In this document: piece by piece, positions 37,102-46,271 of the stretch | Layout: each line of letters starts with the position of its first letter | Position numbering within the stretch: the first letter of the stretch is position 1 | DNA from: Cryomorphaceae bacterium | Lineage (GTDB): Bacteria > Bacteroidota > Bacteroidia > Flavobacteriales_D > Crocinitomicaceae | Direction: 5' to 3' | DNA length: 56,519 nucleotides | NCBI GenBank assembly: GCA_027483605.1 | Contig: JAIXUE010000046.1 | Location: forward strand, 1-56,519 | Translations under genes and position numbers: made by a program | Notes under the pieces: model-generated | Seen by the model: the letters and a program-made list of their open reading frames with translations, nothing else | What the model was told of the DNA's origin: nothing | The model's database searches: none

Positions 37102-39369
37102 TTAAGCTTCCATCATTTTGATGAGGTTGAGTGCTGAGCCAGCTCTAAACCACTCAATTTGAGAAGCATTGTAAGTGTGATTCACTTTGATTTGCTCCGA
37201 CTTACCGTTGCTGTGATTGATCTGCAGCGTTAGTTGGGTGTCAGGAGCAAAAGATTGAAGATCGATGAAGTCAAAGGTGTCGTCTTCTTGAATTTTATCG
37301 TAGTCCGCTTCGTTGGCGAAAGTCAGACCTAACATACCTTGTTTTTTGAGGTTGGTCTCGTGGATACGGGCAAAGGACTTCACGAGTACTGCACGAACAC
37401 CTAAATGACGAGGCTCCATTGCAGCGTGTTCACGAGAAGAGCCTTCACCGTAGTTGTGGTCGCCGACAACTATAGAGGCAACACCAGCTGCTTTGTAAGC
37501 ACGTTGTACGGCAGGAACTTCACCGTATTCACCCGTGAGTTGGTTTTTCACTTTATTGGCTTCACCGTTAAAGGCGTTTTCAGCACCGATTAACATATTG
37601 TTGGAAATGTTGTCGAGGTGGCCACGGTAACGCAACCAAGGACCTGCCATAGAGATGTGGTCTGTAGTGCACTTTCCTTTGGCTTTGATAAGCAAACGAG
37701 CACCTAGGATATTTTGACCATCCCATGCTGGGAAGTTCTCAAGGAGTTGTAGGCGTTGAGAATCTGGCGCTACTGCAATTTCCACGCTGCTACCATCTTC
37801 TGCAGGGGCTTGGTATCCGTTGTCTTCTACAGCAAAGCCACGCGTTGGCAATTCGTCGCCAACTGGTGCAGTGAGTTTTACTTGTTCGCCTTTATCGTTG
37901 GTAAGGGTGTCGGTAAGTGGATTGAAACCGAGGTCACCGGCAATGGCCAAAGCAGCAACCATTTCTGGGCTCGTTACAAAGGCATGCGTATTTGGATTGC
38001 CATCGGCACGTTTCGAGAAGTTGCGATTGAAAGAGTGAACAATGGTGTTTTTCTCTTGTTTTTCAGCGCCTTCGCGTGCCCATTGACCAATACACGGCCC
38101 ACAAGCGTTGGTGAATACTTTAGTACCCATTTTTTCGAAGTCGGCAAGAATACCATCGCGCTCAGCGGTATAGCGTACTTGCTCAGAACCTGGATTGATC
38201 CCGAATTCTGCTTTTGGCATAATGCCTTGTGCAACGGCTTGCTTCACGATAGAAGCCGCACGCGCTAAATCTTCGTAAGAAGAGTTGGTACATGAACCGA
38301 TAAGACCCCACTCTACTTGTAAAGGCCAGCCATTAGCAGTGGCCTCTGCACGCATTTTAGAAACGGGCGTACCGCGGTCTGGGGTAAATGGCCCGTTGAC
38401 GTGTGGTTCGAGTTCACTTAAATTGATTTCGATGAGTTGATCGAAGTATTTTTCTGGTTCAGCATAAACCTCGGCGTCGCCAGTAAGGTGCTCTGCAATG
38501 GCATCGGCAGCCTTCACGACTGCTTCGCGGCCTGTTGCGTTGAGGTAACGGCGCATGGAGTCGTCGTAACCGAATGTGGAGGTAGTGGCGCCGATTTCGG
38601 CACCCATATTACAAATGGTACCTTTTCCTGTACAAGACAAGGAAAGTGCTCCCTCGCCAAAATATTCGACAATTGCACCTGTGCCACCTTTAACGGTGAG
38701 GATGTCTGCAACTTTAAGGATGACATCTTTGGCGGAGGTCCAGCCATTGAGTTTACCCGTCAATTTGACCCCAATCAGTTTAGGAAATTTAAGCTCCCAA
38801 GCCATTCCGGCCATCACATCTACAGCATCGGCGCCACCTACCCCGATGGCGAGCATGCCTAAACCACCAGCGTTTACGGTATGAGAATCGGTACCGATCA
38901 TCATGCCGCCCGGGAAAGCGTAATTTTCAAGGACTACCTGGTGAATGATACCAGCGCCTGGCTTCCAAAAGCCGATTCCGTATTTGTTGGAAATCGAAGA
39001 AAGGAAATTAAAGACTTCGTTATTTTGATTCAAAGACTCTTGCAAATCTTTGCTTGCACCCACTTTCGCTTGAATGAGGTGGTCGGCGTGCACAGTTGAA
39101 GGCACAGCAACGCGTTTTTTACCCGCTTGCATGAATTGCAATAGCGCCATTTGGGCAGTTGCATCTTGCATGGCAACGCGATCTGGTGCAAAATCGACGT
39201 AAGATTTTCCGCGCTCAGAAGCTGCTGTAGCTTCGCCTTCCCAGAGGTGAGCGTAAAGAATTTTTTCTGATAAAGTAAGCGGGCGGCCCACTACCTTACG
39301 CGCAGCAGCAATACGAGCAGGGTAGCGCTCATATACACGTTGGATCATGTCGAGGTCAAAAACTTTCAT
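37102..39369 (-). CDS. acn: Aconitate hydratase (mitochondrial type)
   Basis: 755 residues, the length of the mitochondrial-type aconitase. '[13 protein letters not shown]', '[21 protein letters not shown]', '[14 protein letters not shown]' and '[10 protein letters not shown]' carry the three 4Fe-4S cysteines, and '[17 protein letters not shown]' is the domain 4 site. It interconverts citrate and isocitrate in the TCA cycle. A TAAATTTG box lies 29 bases upstream (39399-39406). Confidence 0.96.
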   Translation of the reverse strand: MKVFDLDMIQRVYERYPARIAAARKVVGRPLTLSEKILYAHLWEGEATAASERGKSYVDFAPDRVAMQDATAQMALLQFMQAGKKRVAVPSTVHADHLIQAKVGASKDLQESLNQNNEVFNFLSSISNKYGIGFWKPGAGIIHQVVLENYAFPGGMMIGTDSHTVNAGGLGMLAIGVGGADAVDVMAGMAWELKFPKLIGVKLTGKLNGWTSAKDVILKVADILTVKGGTGAIVEYFGEGALSLSCTGKGTICNMGAEIGATTSTFGYDDSMRRYLNATGREAVVKAADAIAEHLTGDAEVYAEPEKYFDQLIEINLSELEPHVNGPFTPDRGTPVSKMRAEATANGWPLQVEWGLIGSCTNSSYEDLARAASIVKQAVAQGIMPKAEFGINPGSEQVRYTAERDGILADFEKMGTKVFTNACGPCIGQWAREGAEKQEKNTIVHSFNRNFSKRADGNPNTHAFVTSPEMVAALAIAGDLGFNPLTDTLTNDKGEQVKLTAPVGDELPTRGFAVEDNGYQAPAEDGSSVEIAVAPDSQRLQLLENFPAWDGQNILGARLLIKAKGKCTTDHISMAGPWLRYRGHLDNISNNMLIGAENAFNGEANKVKNQLTGEYGEVPAVQRAYKAAGVASIVVGDHNYGEGSSREHAAMEPRHLGVRAVLVKSFARIHETNLKKQGMLGLTFANEADYDKIQEDDTFDFIDLQSFAPDTQLTLQINHSNGKSEQIKVNHTYNASQIEWFRAGSALNLIKMMEA

Positions 39370-39398
39370 AGTGCGATATTGTGATTTTTAATGCGCAC

Positions 39399-39406
39399 CA
39401 AATTTA
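39399..39406 (-). promoter_or_regulatory. -7 box of aconitase
   Basis: TAAATTTG on the minus strand, 29 bases before ATG 39369; no clear -33 element. The rest of 39407-39532 contains no gene; TAAATTTA at 39492-39499 on the plus strand may serve the next gene. Confidence 0.45.
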
Positions 39407-39532
39407 CGGAATTTAAACCATTTTCACTCGTTCCTATTGCTAAAAATCGACAACAAATAAGCGCTTCTTTCGATAATTTACCAAAATCAATTAAATTTAT
39501 CTATTTACTAGTTCATGTGGCAATGAGTAAAG

Positions 39533-40153
39533 GTGTTTAAAACAACAACAGTGAAAAATATTTTAAGAATTTTAATCGGGTTGACCTTTGTACCTTCTAT
39601 ACACGGCCAAAATGTTGACAATAAAGAAGTTCCCATAAACAACACAGAAATAGTCGTCAAAAACAACGCTGCTTATTCCGAGCATTTTATTCAAGGGCTT
39701 CAAGAACTTGGTTTTCAAAAAATAGAATTAATAGACAGTTTATTAATCATTGACAATAAAGACACTGTACTGTTTTCTCGTACACCAAAAATTGGAGAAT
39801 CCCGCGTATACACGGGAAAAAAAGGGAATTTAGCAATAGCAGTTACTATAAAACGGATCAATTACACGACGGTTGACTATCGAATTGAAATGGTAGAATT
39901 TGGCAAGGCCAACCACACGCAAACTGGGCAAGCAGACATTAGTTCAGGTTTCTTTTTTGGACCAGAATCAAACATAGATGAGCAAACAGGCGAAGGATAT
40001 TTTGTAACAGAATATACGGATAACAGAGCAAATAACTGCGCTACACACATCAGAATTGGTGACGAAAACGAACTTGCGAAAATCATGAAGTATTGTAATG
40101 GAAAGATTAAAGATATTACACTTGATAACTTTGTAACGCTGCATAGAAAGTAA
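39533..40153 (+). CDS. Secreted protein of unknown function
   Basis: 206 residues from GTG 39533; GTG 39551 is an equally good start and would put the signal peptide 'MKNILRILIGLTFVPSIHGQ' at the very N-terminus. The mature part has no motif I recognise; it contains 'FIQGLQELGFQKIELIDSLL' and a likely beta-rich middle. Its base composition is more A/T-rich than its neighbours, which might mean recent acquisition or weak constraint. No ATG start exists near. Confidence 0.6.
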   Translation: MFKTTTVKNILRILIGLTFVPSIHGQNVDNKEVPINNTEIVVKNNAAYSEHFIQGLQELGFQKIELIDSLLIIDNKDTVLFSRTPKIGESRVYTGKKGNLAIAVTIKRINYTTVDYRIEMVEFGKANHTQTGQADISSGFFFGPESNIDEQTGEGYFVTEYTDNRANNCATHIRIGDENELAKIMKYCNGKIKDITLDNFVTLHRK

Positions 40154-40177
40154 GCGTCCACTTCTTAAAAACAAATT

Positions 40178-40537
40178 ATGTATCAGCTTTATTCATTGCT
40201 TATTTTGGTATTACTTTCTGCAAGCGATAACGTTTACCAGCGCGGAAAAGCCTCTTATTACGCGCAATCCATGAATGGCCATAGAACCTCTTCTGGTGAA
40301 CGCTACTGCTCGGATAGCCTGACGGCCGCACATGCGCGCTTGCCATTTGGAACAAGAGTTGAAGTGCGCAATCTCAAAAATGATTCGGTTGTGGTGCTGC
40401 GCGTTACAGATAGAATGTCGGCATCGAGTAGCCGCATTATCGACGTGAGTTGGGCTGCTGCTAAAAAACTTAATTTTGTGCGCGATGGCTTGGCACAAGT
40501 TGAGCTCAAGTTAATAGACACCCTACCCCACAAATGA
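40178..40537 (+). CDS. RlpA-like double-psi beta-barrel protein
   Basis: 119 residues. A hydrophobic N-terminus (YSLLILVLLSASD) is a signal peptide; then 'GKASYYAQSMNGHRTSSGE', 'SLTAAHARLPFGTRVEVRN' and 'VTDRMSASSSRIIDVSWAAA' match the RlpA double-psi beta-barrel (lytic transglycosylase-like, peptidoglycan) domain. The catalytic Asp is in 'VTDRM', although the family usually has 'DRGP' there. It has no SPOR domain. It overlaps the CoA transferase gene by 4 bases. Confidence 0.85.
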   Translation: MYQLYSLLILVLLSASDNVYQRGKASYYAQSMNGHRTSSGERYCSDSLTAAHARLPFGTRVEVRNLKNDSVVVLRVTDRMSASSSRIIDVSWAAAKKLNFVRDGLAQVELKLIDTLPHK

Positions 40538-41604
40538 GCAAACTTCCTTTTCAAGACCTCAAAGTAATCGACCTCTCTACCGTACTTGCCGGCCCTTCAG
40601 TCGGTACTTTTTTTGCCGAACTCGGGGCGCGCGTCATCAAAATCGAACACCCTAAATTCGGCGACGTTACCAACACATGGCGCTTGCAGCAAGAAAGCGA
40701 TTCGAGCAAGCAAAGCGCCTATTATTCTAGTGTCAATTTCTTGAAAGAAAACATGGCGCTCGATTTAACTATTGAAGCCCACTATTCCCTTTTCGAGACA
40801 CAGCTCAAAGATGCGGATATCATTTTGATGAATTTCAAAAAAGGTGACGACGTCAAACTCAAAGTCCGACCCGAAAACCTCTGGGCAATCAATCCTTCAC
40901 TCATCATCGGTAAAATCAGCGGTTTTGGCTCAGACAACGATCGGATAGCTTATGACCTCATTCTGCAAGCAGAAAGTGGCTTTATGTCCATGAACGGTAC
41001 ACCAGACAGCGGGCCCGTTAAAATGCCAGTGGCGCTCATTGATGTCTTAGCTGCGCATCAACTCAAGGAAGGATTGCTCTTGGCACTCTTGCAGCACAAA
41101 CAAGGTAAAGGTCAGGTGGTGAGTGTTTCGCTTTACGACGCCGCTATTTGCAGTTTGGCCAACCAGGCATCAAACTACCTGATGGCCCAACAAGTTCCGC
41201 AGCGCATTGGCAGTTTGCACCCAAACATCGCCCCCTACGGTGAAATCTTTCAATCTAAAGACGAAAAGCTGCTCACTTTCGCTATTGGCTCCGACCTCCA
41301 CTTTCATAAATTGTTAGCCTCTTTAGACCTCATTGCGCTACAAGATGATATCCAATTCAAATCCAATATTGAACGCGTCAAAAACAGAAGTGCGCTCGCT
41401 CAAATCATTCAAGAAAAAGTAGGCGAGCTACTTGCGGCTCCCTTACTTTCCATTCTTCAAGAACTTGGCGTGCCCGCTGCACAAATCCAAACACTCGACC
41501 AAGTATTCGCAGATCCAAATGCGCAAGAATTGGTCAGAGAAGAACAAATTGGCAGCCAAAACACCAAACGCGTTTCGCAAATTGCCTTTAAATTTGAAGC
41601 ATGA
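40534..41604 (+). CDS. CaiB/BaiF-family (class III) CoA transferase
   Basis: 356 residues. 'VIDLSTVLAGPSVGTFFAELGARVIKIE' region and 'SLNLKK'-type segment here 'FLKENMALDL', plus 'VALIDVLAAHQLKEG' with the catalytic Asp, define family III CoA transferases, which move CoA between carboxylic acids. The acids cannot be named. It is coupled to the RlpA-like and GNAT genes by 4-base ATGA overlaps on both sides. Confidence 0.88.
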   Translation: MSKLPFQDLKVIDLSTVLAGPSVGTFFAELGARVIKIEHPKFGDVTNTWRLQQESDSSKQSAYYSSVNFLKENMALDLTIEAHYSLFETQLKDADIILMNFKKGDDVKLKVRPENLWAINPSLIIGKISGFGSDNDRIAYDLILQAESGFMSMNGTPDSGPVKMPVALIDVLAAHQLKEGLLLALLQHKQGKGQVVSVSLYDAAICSLANQASNYLMAQQVPQRIGSLHPNIAPYGEIFQSKDEKLLTFAIGSDLHFHKLLASLDLIALQDDIQFKSNIERVKNRSALAQIIQEKVGELLAAPLLSILQELGVPAAQIQTLDQVFADPNAQELVREEQIGSQNTKRVSQIAFKFEA

Positions 41605-42029
41605 TTCGCTCTCCACAAACGCCCCGAGAATGGGAACACTACTACCAATTGCGTTACGATATCCTGCGCGCACCCTGGGGGCAGCCCATCGGAAGCGAAC
41701 AAACCGCAGATGAAAAAGCACACCAACACTTTTCTTATTTTGACAACTCCAATCAGATTCTTGGCGTTGGACGTCTAGACTCTGTTGATGCACAAACCAC
41801 ACAAATTCGCTTTATGGCGGTAGCTGAACAACAGCAAGGAAAAGGCATCGGCAGGGCCCTCATGGAAGAAATGGAAAACGTTTCCAAAGAAATGGGCATT
41901 CAAAAAATCGTTTTACACGCCAGAGCAATTGCCCTCCCTTTTTATGAAAAACTCGGCTACGAGCTCGATGCACCCTCCCACCTGCTCTTTGGCGAAATCC
42001 AACATTTTTTGATGCACAAATTGATCTAA
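41601..42029 (+). CDS. GNAT-family N-acetyltransferase
   Basis: 142 residues. 'RYDILRAPWGQP', 'QIRFMAVAEQQQGKGIGRALMEEME' (acetyl-CoA loop Q-x-x-G-x-G) and 'LHARAIALPFYEKLGYE' are typical of the GNAT fold, ElaA/PhnO-like. The acceptor is unknown. Overlaps the CoA transferase gene by 4 bases; the methyltransferase gene starts 3 bases later. Confidence 0.88.
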   Translation: MIRSPQTPREWEHYYQLRYDILRAPWGQPIGSEQTADEKAHQHFSYFDNSNQILGVGRLDSVDAQTTQIRFMAVAEQQQGKGIGRALMEEMENVSKEMGIQKIVLHARAIALPFYEKLGYELDAPSHLLFGEIQHFLMHKLI

Positions 42030-42032
42030 TGC

Positions 42033-42713
42033 ATGACTGAAGACGCATACGTATTACAAGAATTCTATAAAATCATTACGCCCAACAAAGTAAACATGTT
42101 TGAGCGCATTGCAGCCCAGCGCACCAAACACATTGTTGTAGGGGTAGAGAATATTCAACAAGACCACAACGCTTCAGCGATCATGCGCAGCATGGATTGC
42201 CTCGGTTTTCAAGAATTGCACCTCATTGAAAAAAACAATAACTATCAATTCCAACGCGACATCGCACTTGGCGCCGCAAGATGGTTAGATGTTGTGCAAC
42301 ATCAAAACCCGCCAGAACCCATTTTTGACAGCATGAACTTACTGCGCGCCAAAGGGTATCAAATCGTGGCTACTTCTCCGCATATCAAAGCGAGCACACC
42401 ACAAAATATCGACCTAACGCAACCAATAGCGCTGTTTTTTGGCGCCGAAAAACATGGCATTTCTGAAGAACTCAGCGCAAATGCAGACGCCTTTTTACAT
42501 ATTCCGATGCACGGCTTTACCGAAAGTTTCAATTTATCGGTCTCAGCTGCACTTGTGTTAAGTGCCTTGAGAACGCGCTTAGCAGCCAGTTCTATTGACT
42601 GGCTATTGAGCCCCGAAGCGCAAACTGAACTCAAAATTTCTTGGTGTGAACGCATTTTAAATGGCGGGCCTCAACTTGCTCAAAAATTTCGTGAAGAATT
42701 TAAAAAAGTTTGA
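42033..42713 (+). CDS. SpoU-family tRNA/rRNA 2'-O-methyltransferase (TrmH-like)
   Basis: 226 residues. SpoU motifs: 'NIQQDHNASAIMRSMDCLG' (motif 1, Asn and Arg), 'ALFFGAEKHGISEEL' (motif 2) and 'IPMHGFTESFNLSVSAALVL' (motif 3, knot). It is close to TrmH, which methylates G18 in tRNA; target inferred. Last gene of the RlpA-CoA transferase-GNAT-TrmH run. Confidence 0.9.
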   Translation: MTEDAYVLQEFYKIITPNKVNMFERIAAQRTKHIVVGVENIQQDHNASAIMRSMDCLGFQELHLIEKNNNYQFQRDIALGAARWLDVVQHQNPPEPIFDSMNLLRAKGYQIVATSPHIKASTPQNIDLTQPIALFFGAEKHGISEELSANADAFLHIPMHGFTESFNLSVSAALVLSALRTRLAASSIDWLLSPEAQTELKISWCERILNGGPQLAQKFREEFKKV

Positions 42714-42721
42714 TAACTTTG
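42714..42721 (+). promoter_or_regulatory. -7 box of the thx gene
   Basis: TAACTTTG, exact match, at the very end of the TrmH-like gene and 28 bases before ATG 42750. Confidence 0.5.
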
Positions 42722-42749
42722 AGTGTATACGTATCATAAACAAACACTT

Positions 42750-42956
42750 ATGGGAAAAGGAGACAAAAAAACGGCAAAAGGAAAACGCGCAATGGGTTCT
42801 TATGGCAAGACCCGCAAACGCAAAGAAGACGCACCAATTGTTGTCGTAAAAAAAGAAAAGAAAGAGAAGCCTGTCAAGGCTGAACCTAAAGCAAAGGCTG
42901 CTGCGGCCACTAAAAAACCAGCCGCCAAAAAAACGACCACAAAAAAATCTGAATGA
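42750..42956 (+). CDS. 30S ribosomal protein THX
   Basis: 68 residues. 'MGKGDKKTAKGKRAMGSYGK' is the conserved THX block, a small basic protein that sits in a cavity of the 30S head; the C-terminal half is a Lys/Ala/Pro tail ('KAKAAAATKKPAAKKTTTKK'), longer than in many homologues. The start is ATG 42750; the frame upstream from 42723 is unlikely. Followed by a strong terminator. Confidence 0.88.
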   Translation: MGKGDKKTAKGKRAMGSYGKTRKRKEDAPIVVVKKEKKEKPVKAEPKAKAAAATKKPAAKKTTTKKSE

Positions 42957-42961
42957 TCCAA

Positions 42962-42989
42962 AGAGCTGCTTTCGCAGCTCTTTTTTTTT
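42962..42989 (+). terminator. Rho-independent terminator of the thx gene
   Basis: AGAGCTGC (42962-42969), loop TTTC, GCAGCTCT (42974-42981), then a run of nine T. The serC leader begins immediately after it. Confidence 0.88.
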
Positions 42990-42990
42990 G

Positions 42991-42998
42991 CAACTTTG
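42991..42998 (+). promoter_or_regulatory. -7 box of serC
   Basis: CAACTTTG, one mismatch to TAnnTTTG, directly after the thx terminator, 30 bases before ATG 43029. Weak call. Confidence 0.35.
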
Positions 42999-43028
42999 CA
43001 ACGCATTAGCAAACATTAATCAACACTT

Positions 43029-44093
43029 ATGAAACACAATTTTGGCGCGGGCCCTTGTATTTTGCCGCAAGACGTCTTTAAAGAAGCAGCTGCGGCTGTT
43101 CTTGACTTTAACGGTTTATCTATTCTTGAGGTATCGCACCGCCACAAAGATTTTGTGGCCGTCATGGACGAAGCCATGGATTTAGTCAAAAAAGCCTTGA
43201 ATGTTCCAGCAGGCTATTCTGTTGCCTTTTTACAAGGTGGCGCTACACTCGGTTTCACTATTGCCGCACTCAACATGCAACGCGAACACAAACGCGCCGG
43301 CTACATGAACACCGGAACCTGGGCAAGTGGCGCAATCAAAGAAGCTAAAAAAGTTGGCCTAGAGGTCAACGTCTTCGCCTCTTCAGAAGATCAGAACTTC
43401 ACCTACATTCCTAAAAACTATACAGTTCCAACCGACGTTGACTACATTCATTTTACAAGCAATAACACTATCTACGGAACGCAGTTCAAAGATTATCCTC
43501 AAACCGACTTACCATTGGTTTGCGACATGTCTTCAGATATTTTTTCCAAAACGATCAACGTCTCAGATTTCGACCTGATTTATGCTGGTGCACAAAAGAA
43601 TCTCGGACCCGCAGGCGCCACTCTTTATATTGTCAAAGATGAAGTGTTGGGCAAAAGCTCGGCGCAATTCATGCCAACTTACCTCGACCTCAAGCAGCAA
43701 ATCGAGAAAGAATCAATGCTGAATACTCCACCAGTTTTTAGTGTGTATGTCTCGATGCTCAACCTGCGTCATTTATTGGCAAACGGTGGCGTAAGTGCAC
43801 AACAAGCTAAAAACGAAGCGAAAGCCCAATTACTTTACAGTGAAATCGACAGCAATCCTTCTTTCAAAGGAGCAGTTGCAGCCGAAGACCGCTCGCAAAT
43901 GAACGTGACTTTCTTATTAACAGATGAAAGCAGAAGCGCTGAATTTGACACCATGTGGAAAGCTGCCGGTATTGTTGGTTTACCAGGGCACCGCTCTGTT
44001 GGTGGCTACCGCGCATCTATGTACAACGCACTTCCGCTAGAAAGCGTTCAAGTATTGGTTGAGGTCATGAGCGAATTTAATAGAAGAGGATAA
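43029..44093 (+). CDS. serC: Phosphoserine aminotransferase
   Basis: 354 residues. 'NFGAGPCILPQDV', 'VAFLQGGATLGF', PLP lysine in 'YAGAQKNLGPAG' and 'RASMYNALPLESV' mark SerC, which makes 3-phosphoserine from 3-phosphohydroxypyruvate and glutamate. serA follows after 1 base (TAAG ATG), so the first two steps of serine synthesis are in one operon. Confidence 0.96.
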   Translation: MKHNFGAGPCILPQDVFKEAAAAVLDFNGLSILEVSHRHKDFVAVMDEAMDLVKKALNVPAGYSVAFLQGGATLGFTIAALNMQREHKRAGYMNTGTWASGAIKEAKKVGLEVNVFASSEDQNFTYIPKNYTVPTDVDYIHFTSNNTIYGTQFKDYPQTDLPLVCDMSSDIFSKTINVSDFDLIYAGAQKNLGPAGATLYIVKDEVLGKSSAQFMPTYLDLKQQIEKESMLNTPPVFSVYVSMLNLRHLLANGGVSAQQAKNEAKAQLLYSEIDSNPSFKGAVAAEDRSQMNVTFLLTDESRSAEFDTMWKAAGIVGLPGHRSVGGYRASMYNALPLESVQVLVEVMSEFNRRG

Positions 44094-44094
44094 G

Positions 44095-45048
44095 ATGAAA
44101 ATTTTAGCAAACGACGGTATTTCTGAACTCGGTAAAGCTTTACTAGAAGCCGCAGGGCACGCGGTGAGCACAGATAAAGTCTCACAAGACGAATTGATCA
44201 ACACCATCAATCAGCATGGCTATGATGCTGTTTTGGTGCGCAGTGCCACAACGGTGCGCAAAGAAGTCGTAGACGCCTGTCCTGGCTTGCGCCTGATTGG
44301 CCGCGGCGGTGTTGGCATGGACAACATCGATGTCGCATACGCCCGTGAAAAAGGCCTTACCGTGATCAACACGCCCGCTTCTTCTTCACAGTCTGTTGCA
44401 GAACTCGTGATGGGGCAGCTTTTTTCGATTTCGCGATTCTTACACGACTCTTTTAAAAACATGTCGAGCGGAGACTTTTCTACCCTCAAGAAAAACTACG
44501 CAAAAGGTGTTGAACTCCGCGGCAAAACAATTGGCATCATCGGATTTGGACGCATTGGCCAAAGTTTGGCTGCTTATGCATTGGGTGCCGGCATGAAAGT
44601 CATTGCCATTGAAAGAAGAGCGCGCATTCAACCAATTACCCTGAAAATCGGTGGTCAAACAATTGAGATTCCTGTAAAAGTTGTGGATAAGCTACATGAA
44701 GTACTTCAGCAACTCGACTACATCTCCATTCACGTTCCCAAACAACCCGACGGTTCAGCAGTTATTGGCGCCAAAGAATTTGCAGGCATGAAAAAAGGCG
44801 TGCGCTTAGTCAACGCTGCTCGAGGAGGGGTCATTGACGAACAAGCGCTGTTGGCAGCACTCGAAAACGGAACCGTTGCAGCTGCTGCGTTAGATGTTTA
44901 TGACAACGAACCAAACCCACTCAAAGAACTCATTAATCATCCGAAGATAGCGTGCACGCCTCACATTGGCGCCGCGACCCTAGAAGCCCAAGATCGCATT
45001 GGCGAAGAACTCGCCGAACTCATTATTGCTTTTGCAAAAAACGACTGA
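44095..45048 (+). CDS. serA: D-3-phosphoglycerate dehydrogenase (short form)
   Basis: 317 residues. Rossmann motif 'GKTIGIIGFGRIGQSLAAYA', 'LVRSATTVRKEVVDACPGLRLIGRGGVGMDNID' region, 'NAARGGVIDEQAL' and the catalytic His in 'CTPHIGAAT' define the D-2-hydroxyacid dehydrogenases. It lacks the ACT regulatory domain, so serine feedback through that domain is not expected. Adjacency to serC supports phosphoglycerate as substrate. Confidence 0.93.
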   Translation: MKILANDGISELGKALLEAAGHAVSTDKVSQDELINTINQHGYDAVLVRSATTVRKEVVDACPGLRLIGRGGVGMDNIDVAYAREKGLTVINTPASSSQSVAELVMGQLFSISRFLHDSFKNMSSGDFSTLKKNYAKGVELRGKTIGIIGFGRIGQSLAAYALGAGMKVIAIERRARIQPITLKIGGQTIEIPVKVVDKLHEVLQQLDYISIHVPKQPDGSAVIGAKEFAGMKKGVRLVNAARGGVIDEQALLAALENGTVAAAALDVYDNEPNPLKELINHPKIACTPHIGAATLEAQDRIGEELAELIIAFAKND

Positions 45049-45071
45049 GCTCAAAAAAACTACTGATTACA

Positions 45072-45103
45072 AAAAAAAGCGAAGGTTCAACTTCGCTTTT
45101 TTT
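45072..45103. terminator. Bidirectional terminator between serA and the cyclophilin gene
   Basis: A 13-base perfect stem: AAAAAAAGCGAAG (45072-45084) and CTTCGCTTTTTTT (45091-45103), loop GTTCAA. A and T tracts on the two arms make it work in both directions. Confidence 0.85.
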
Positions 45104-45124
45104 GTAATGATTGACAAGCAATTG

Positions 45125-45583
45125 TTACGCTTCCTCTACAATGGAGATGCTTTCAATAGCATCTCCCTGACGAATGGAATCTAATACATCCAATCCTTCA
45201 TAAACTTTACCGAAAACGGTGTGCTGACCATCTAGGTGAGCAGTATTGTTGCGCGAGTGGCAAACGAAGAATTGTGAACCACCTGTATTGCGACCGGCAT
45301 GCGCCATGGATAAAACTCCGCGATCGTGGTATTGCATGTCTCCTTTGGTTTCACAATCGATTTGATAACCCGGGCCACCTGTACCCGCCATGCCGCTTGC
45401 GCCATCGCGTGTGTTGGGGCAACCACCTTGGATCACAAAATCAGGAATGACACGGTGCCACTTAAGGCCATTGTAAAATCCGTCTTGGGCTAATTTGACA
45501 AAATTGGCTACAGTAATAGGAGCTGCTTCTGCAAAAAGTTCTGCGTGCATTTCGCCTTTGCTGGTAGAGATAATTGCTTTCAT
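45125..45583 (-). CDS. Cyclophilin-type peptidyl-prolyl isomerase
   Basis: 152 residues from ATG 45583 (an in-frame TTG at 45601 falls in the promoter box). '[20 protein letters not shown]', '[10 protein letters not shown]', '[20 protein letters not shown]' and '[11 protein letters not shown]' are the cyclophilin signatures, with the catalytic Arg in 'WHRVIP'. No signal peptide, so cytoplasmic. TAAATTTG at 45599-45606 is 15 bases upstream. Confidence 0.94.
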   Translation of the reverse strand: MKAIISTSKGEMHAELFAEAAPITVANFVKLAQDGFYNGLKWHRVIPDFVIQGGCPNTRDGASGMAGTGGPGYQIDCETKGDMQYHDRGVLSMAHAGRNTGGSQFFVCHSRNNTAHLDGQHTVFGKVYEGLDVLDSIRQGDAIESISIVEEA

Positions 45584-45598
45584 AAAATCTTTTTGCGG

Positions 45599-45606
45599 CA
45601 AATTTA
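45599..45606 (-). promoter_or_regulatory. -7 box of the cyclophilin gene
   Basis: TAAATTTG, exact match, 15 bases before ATG 45583. It excludes the upstream TTG start. Confidence 0.5.
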
Positions 45607-45665
45607 CATCAATTTCAGCTTATATTTTGTTGAAAACTCCGTTGATAAAGCACTTTTCCAAGGAG

Positions 45666-45695
45666 TTGCAGCAGATGAACCGAATGTTAAATTTG
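45666..45695 (+). promoter_or_regulatory. Promoter of the 45720 gene
   Basis: TTG (45666-45668), 19 bases, TAAATTTG (45688-45695): a full match to the Bacteroidota consensus. It ends 24 bases before ATG 45720. Confidence 0.65.
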
Positions 45696-45719
45696 TATTG
45701 AAGCAAATTCCAAATCGAT

Positions 45720-46256
45720 ATGTTCAGCTCCTTCACCAAGAAAAAATTATCCGACAACCAAGTAGCCAACGTATTTATCAATGGTATTTTTGATAGTGTC
45801 GATAAGGGCTTTGCAGAAGTCGCCGCGATGATCAACGAAGACAGCGTTTTTGTCACGAGCCCAAATATTTCTAGCGCTGACTCCGGCCAGTTTGGCCTCA
45901 TCGTAATTGTAGGAAATTTGTCTTTTTTAGAAAGTACTTTTGAATCTGATCAAGCAGCCCGTGTAGAGCAACTCATTTTTGAAAAGCTTGCACGCATCTA
46001 CGAGATGAGCGTTGGCGATTTTCAAAACATGATCCGCGACTACCAAAGTTTCATCATGCGCGTCAACCACCCATCCAAAAACTGGATTTACGGAATGTCG
46101 AAAGCTATTTTCCACAAATACGGCCTCTCCGAATTTCAAGATGAATATTTTAAGCGCATGCAAGCACCCAACCCTTTATTTCTCAAGCGCATGGACGAAG
46201 TCATGGCCAACTTTGTCTGGAATTGGGACGCCTTCTTCAAAAAATTCCGCATCTAA
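45720..46256 (+). CDS. Conserved protein of unknown function
   Basis: 178 residues, cytoplasmic, no signal peptide or membrane segment. I recognise no domain. The middle ('DSGQFGLIVIVGNLSFLEST') looks like a beta strand pair, and the C-terminal half is helical with many aromatic residues ('NWIYGMSKAIFHKYGLSE', 'NFVWNWDAFF'). The own promoter and good codon structure support a real gene. Convergent with clpB, 15 bases apart. Confidence 0.75.
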   Translation: MFSSFTKKKLSDNQVANVFINGIFDSVDKGFAEVAAMINEDSVFVTSPNISSADSGQFGLIVIVGNLSFLESTFESDQAARVEQLIFEKLARIYEMSVGDFQNMIRDYQSFIMRVNHPSKNWIYGMSKAIFHKYGLSEFQDEYFKRMQAPNPLFLKRMDEVMANFVWNWDAFFKKFRI

Positions 46257-46271
46257 GCTGCTCGTTCCTTC

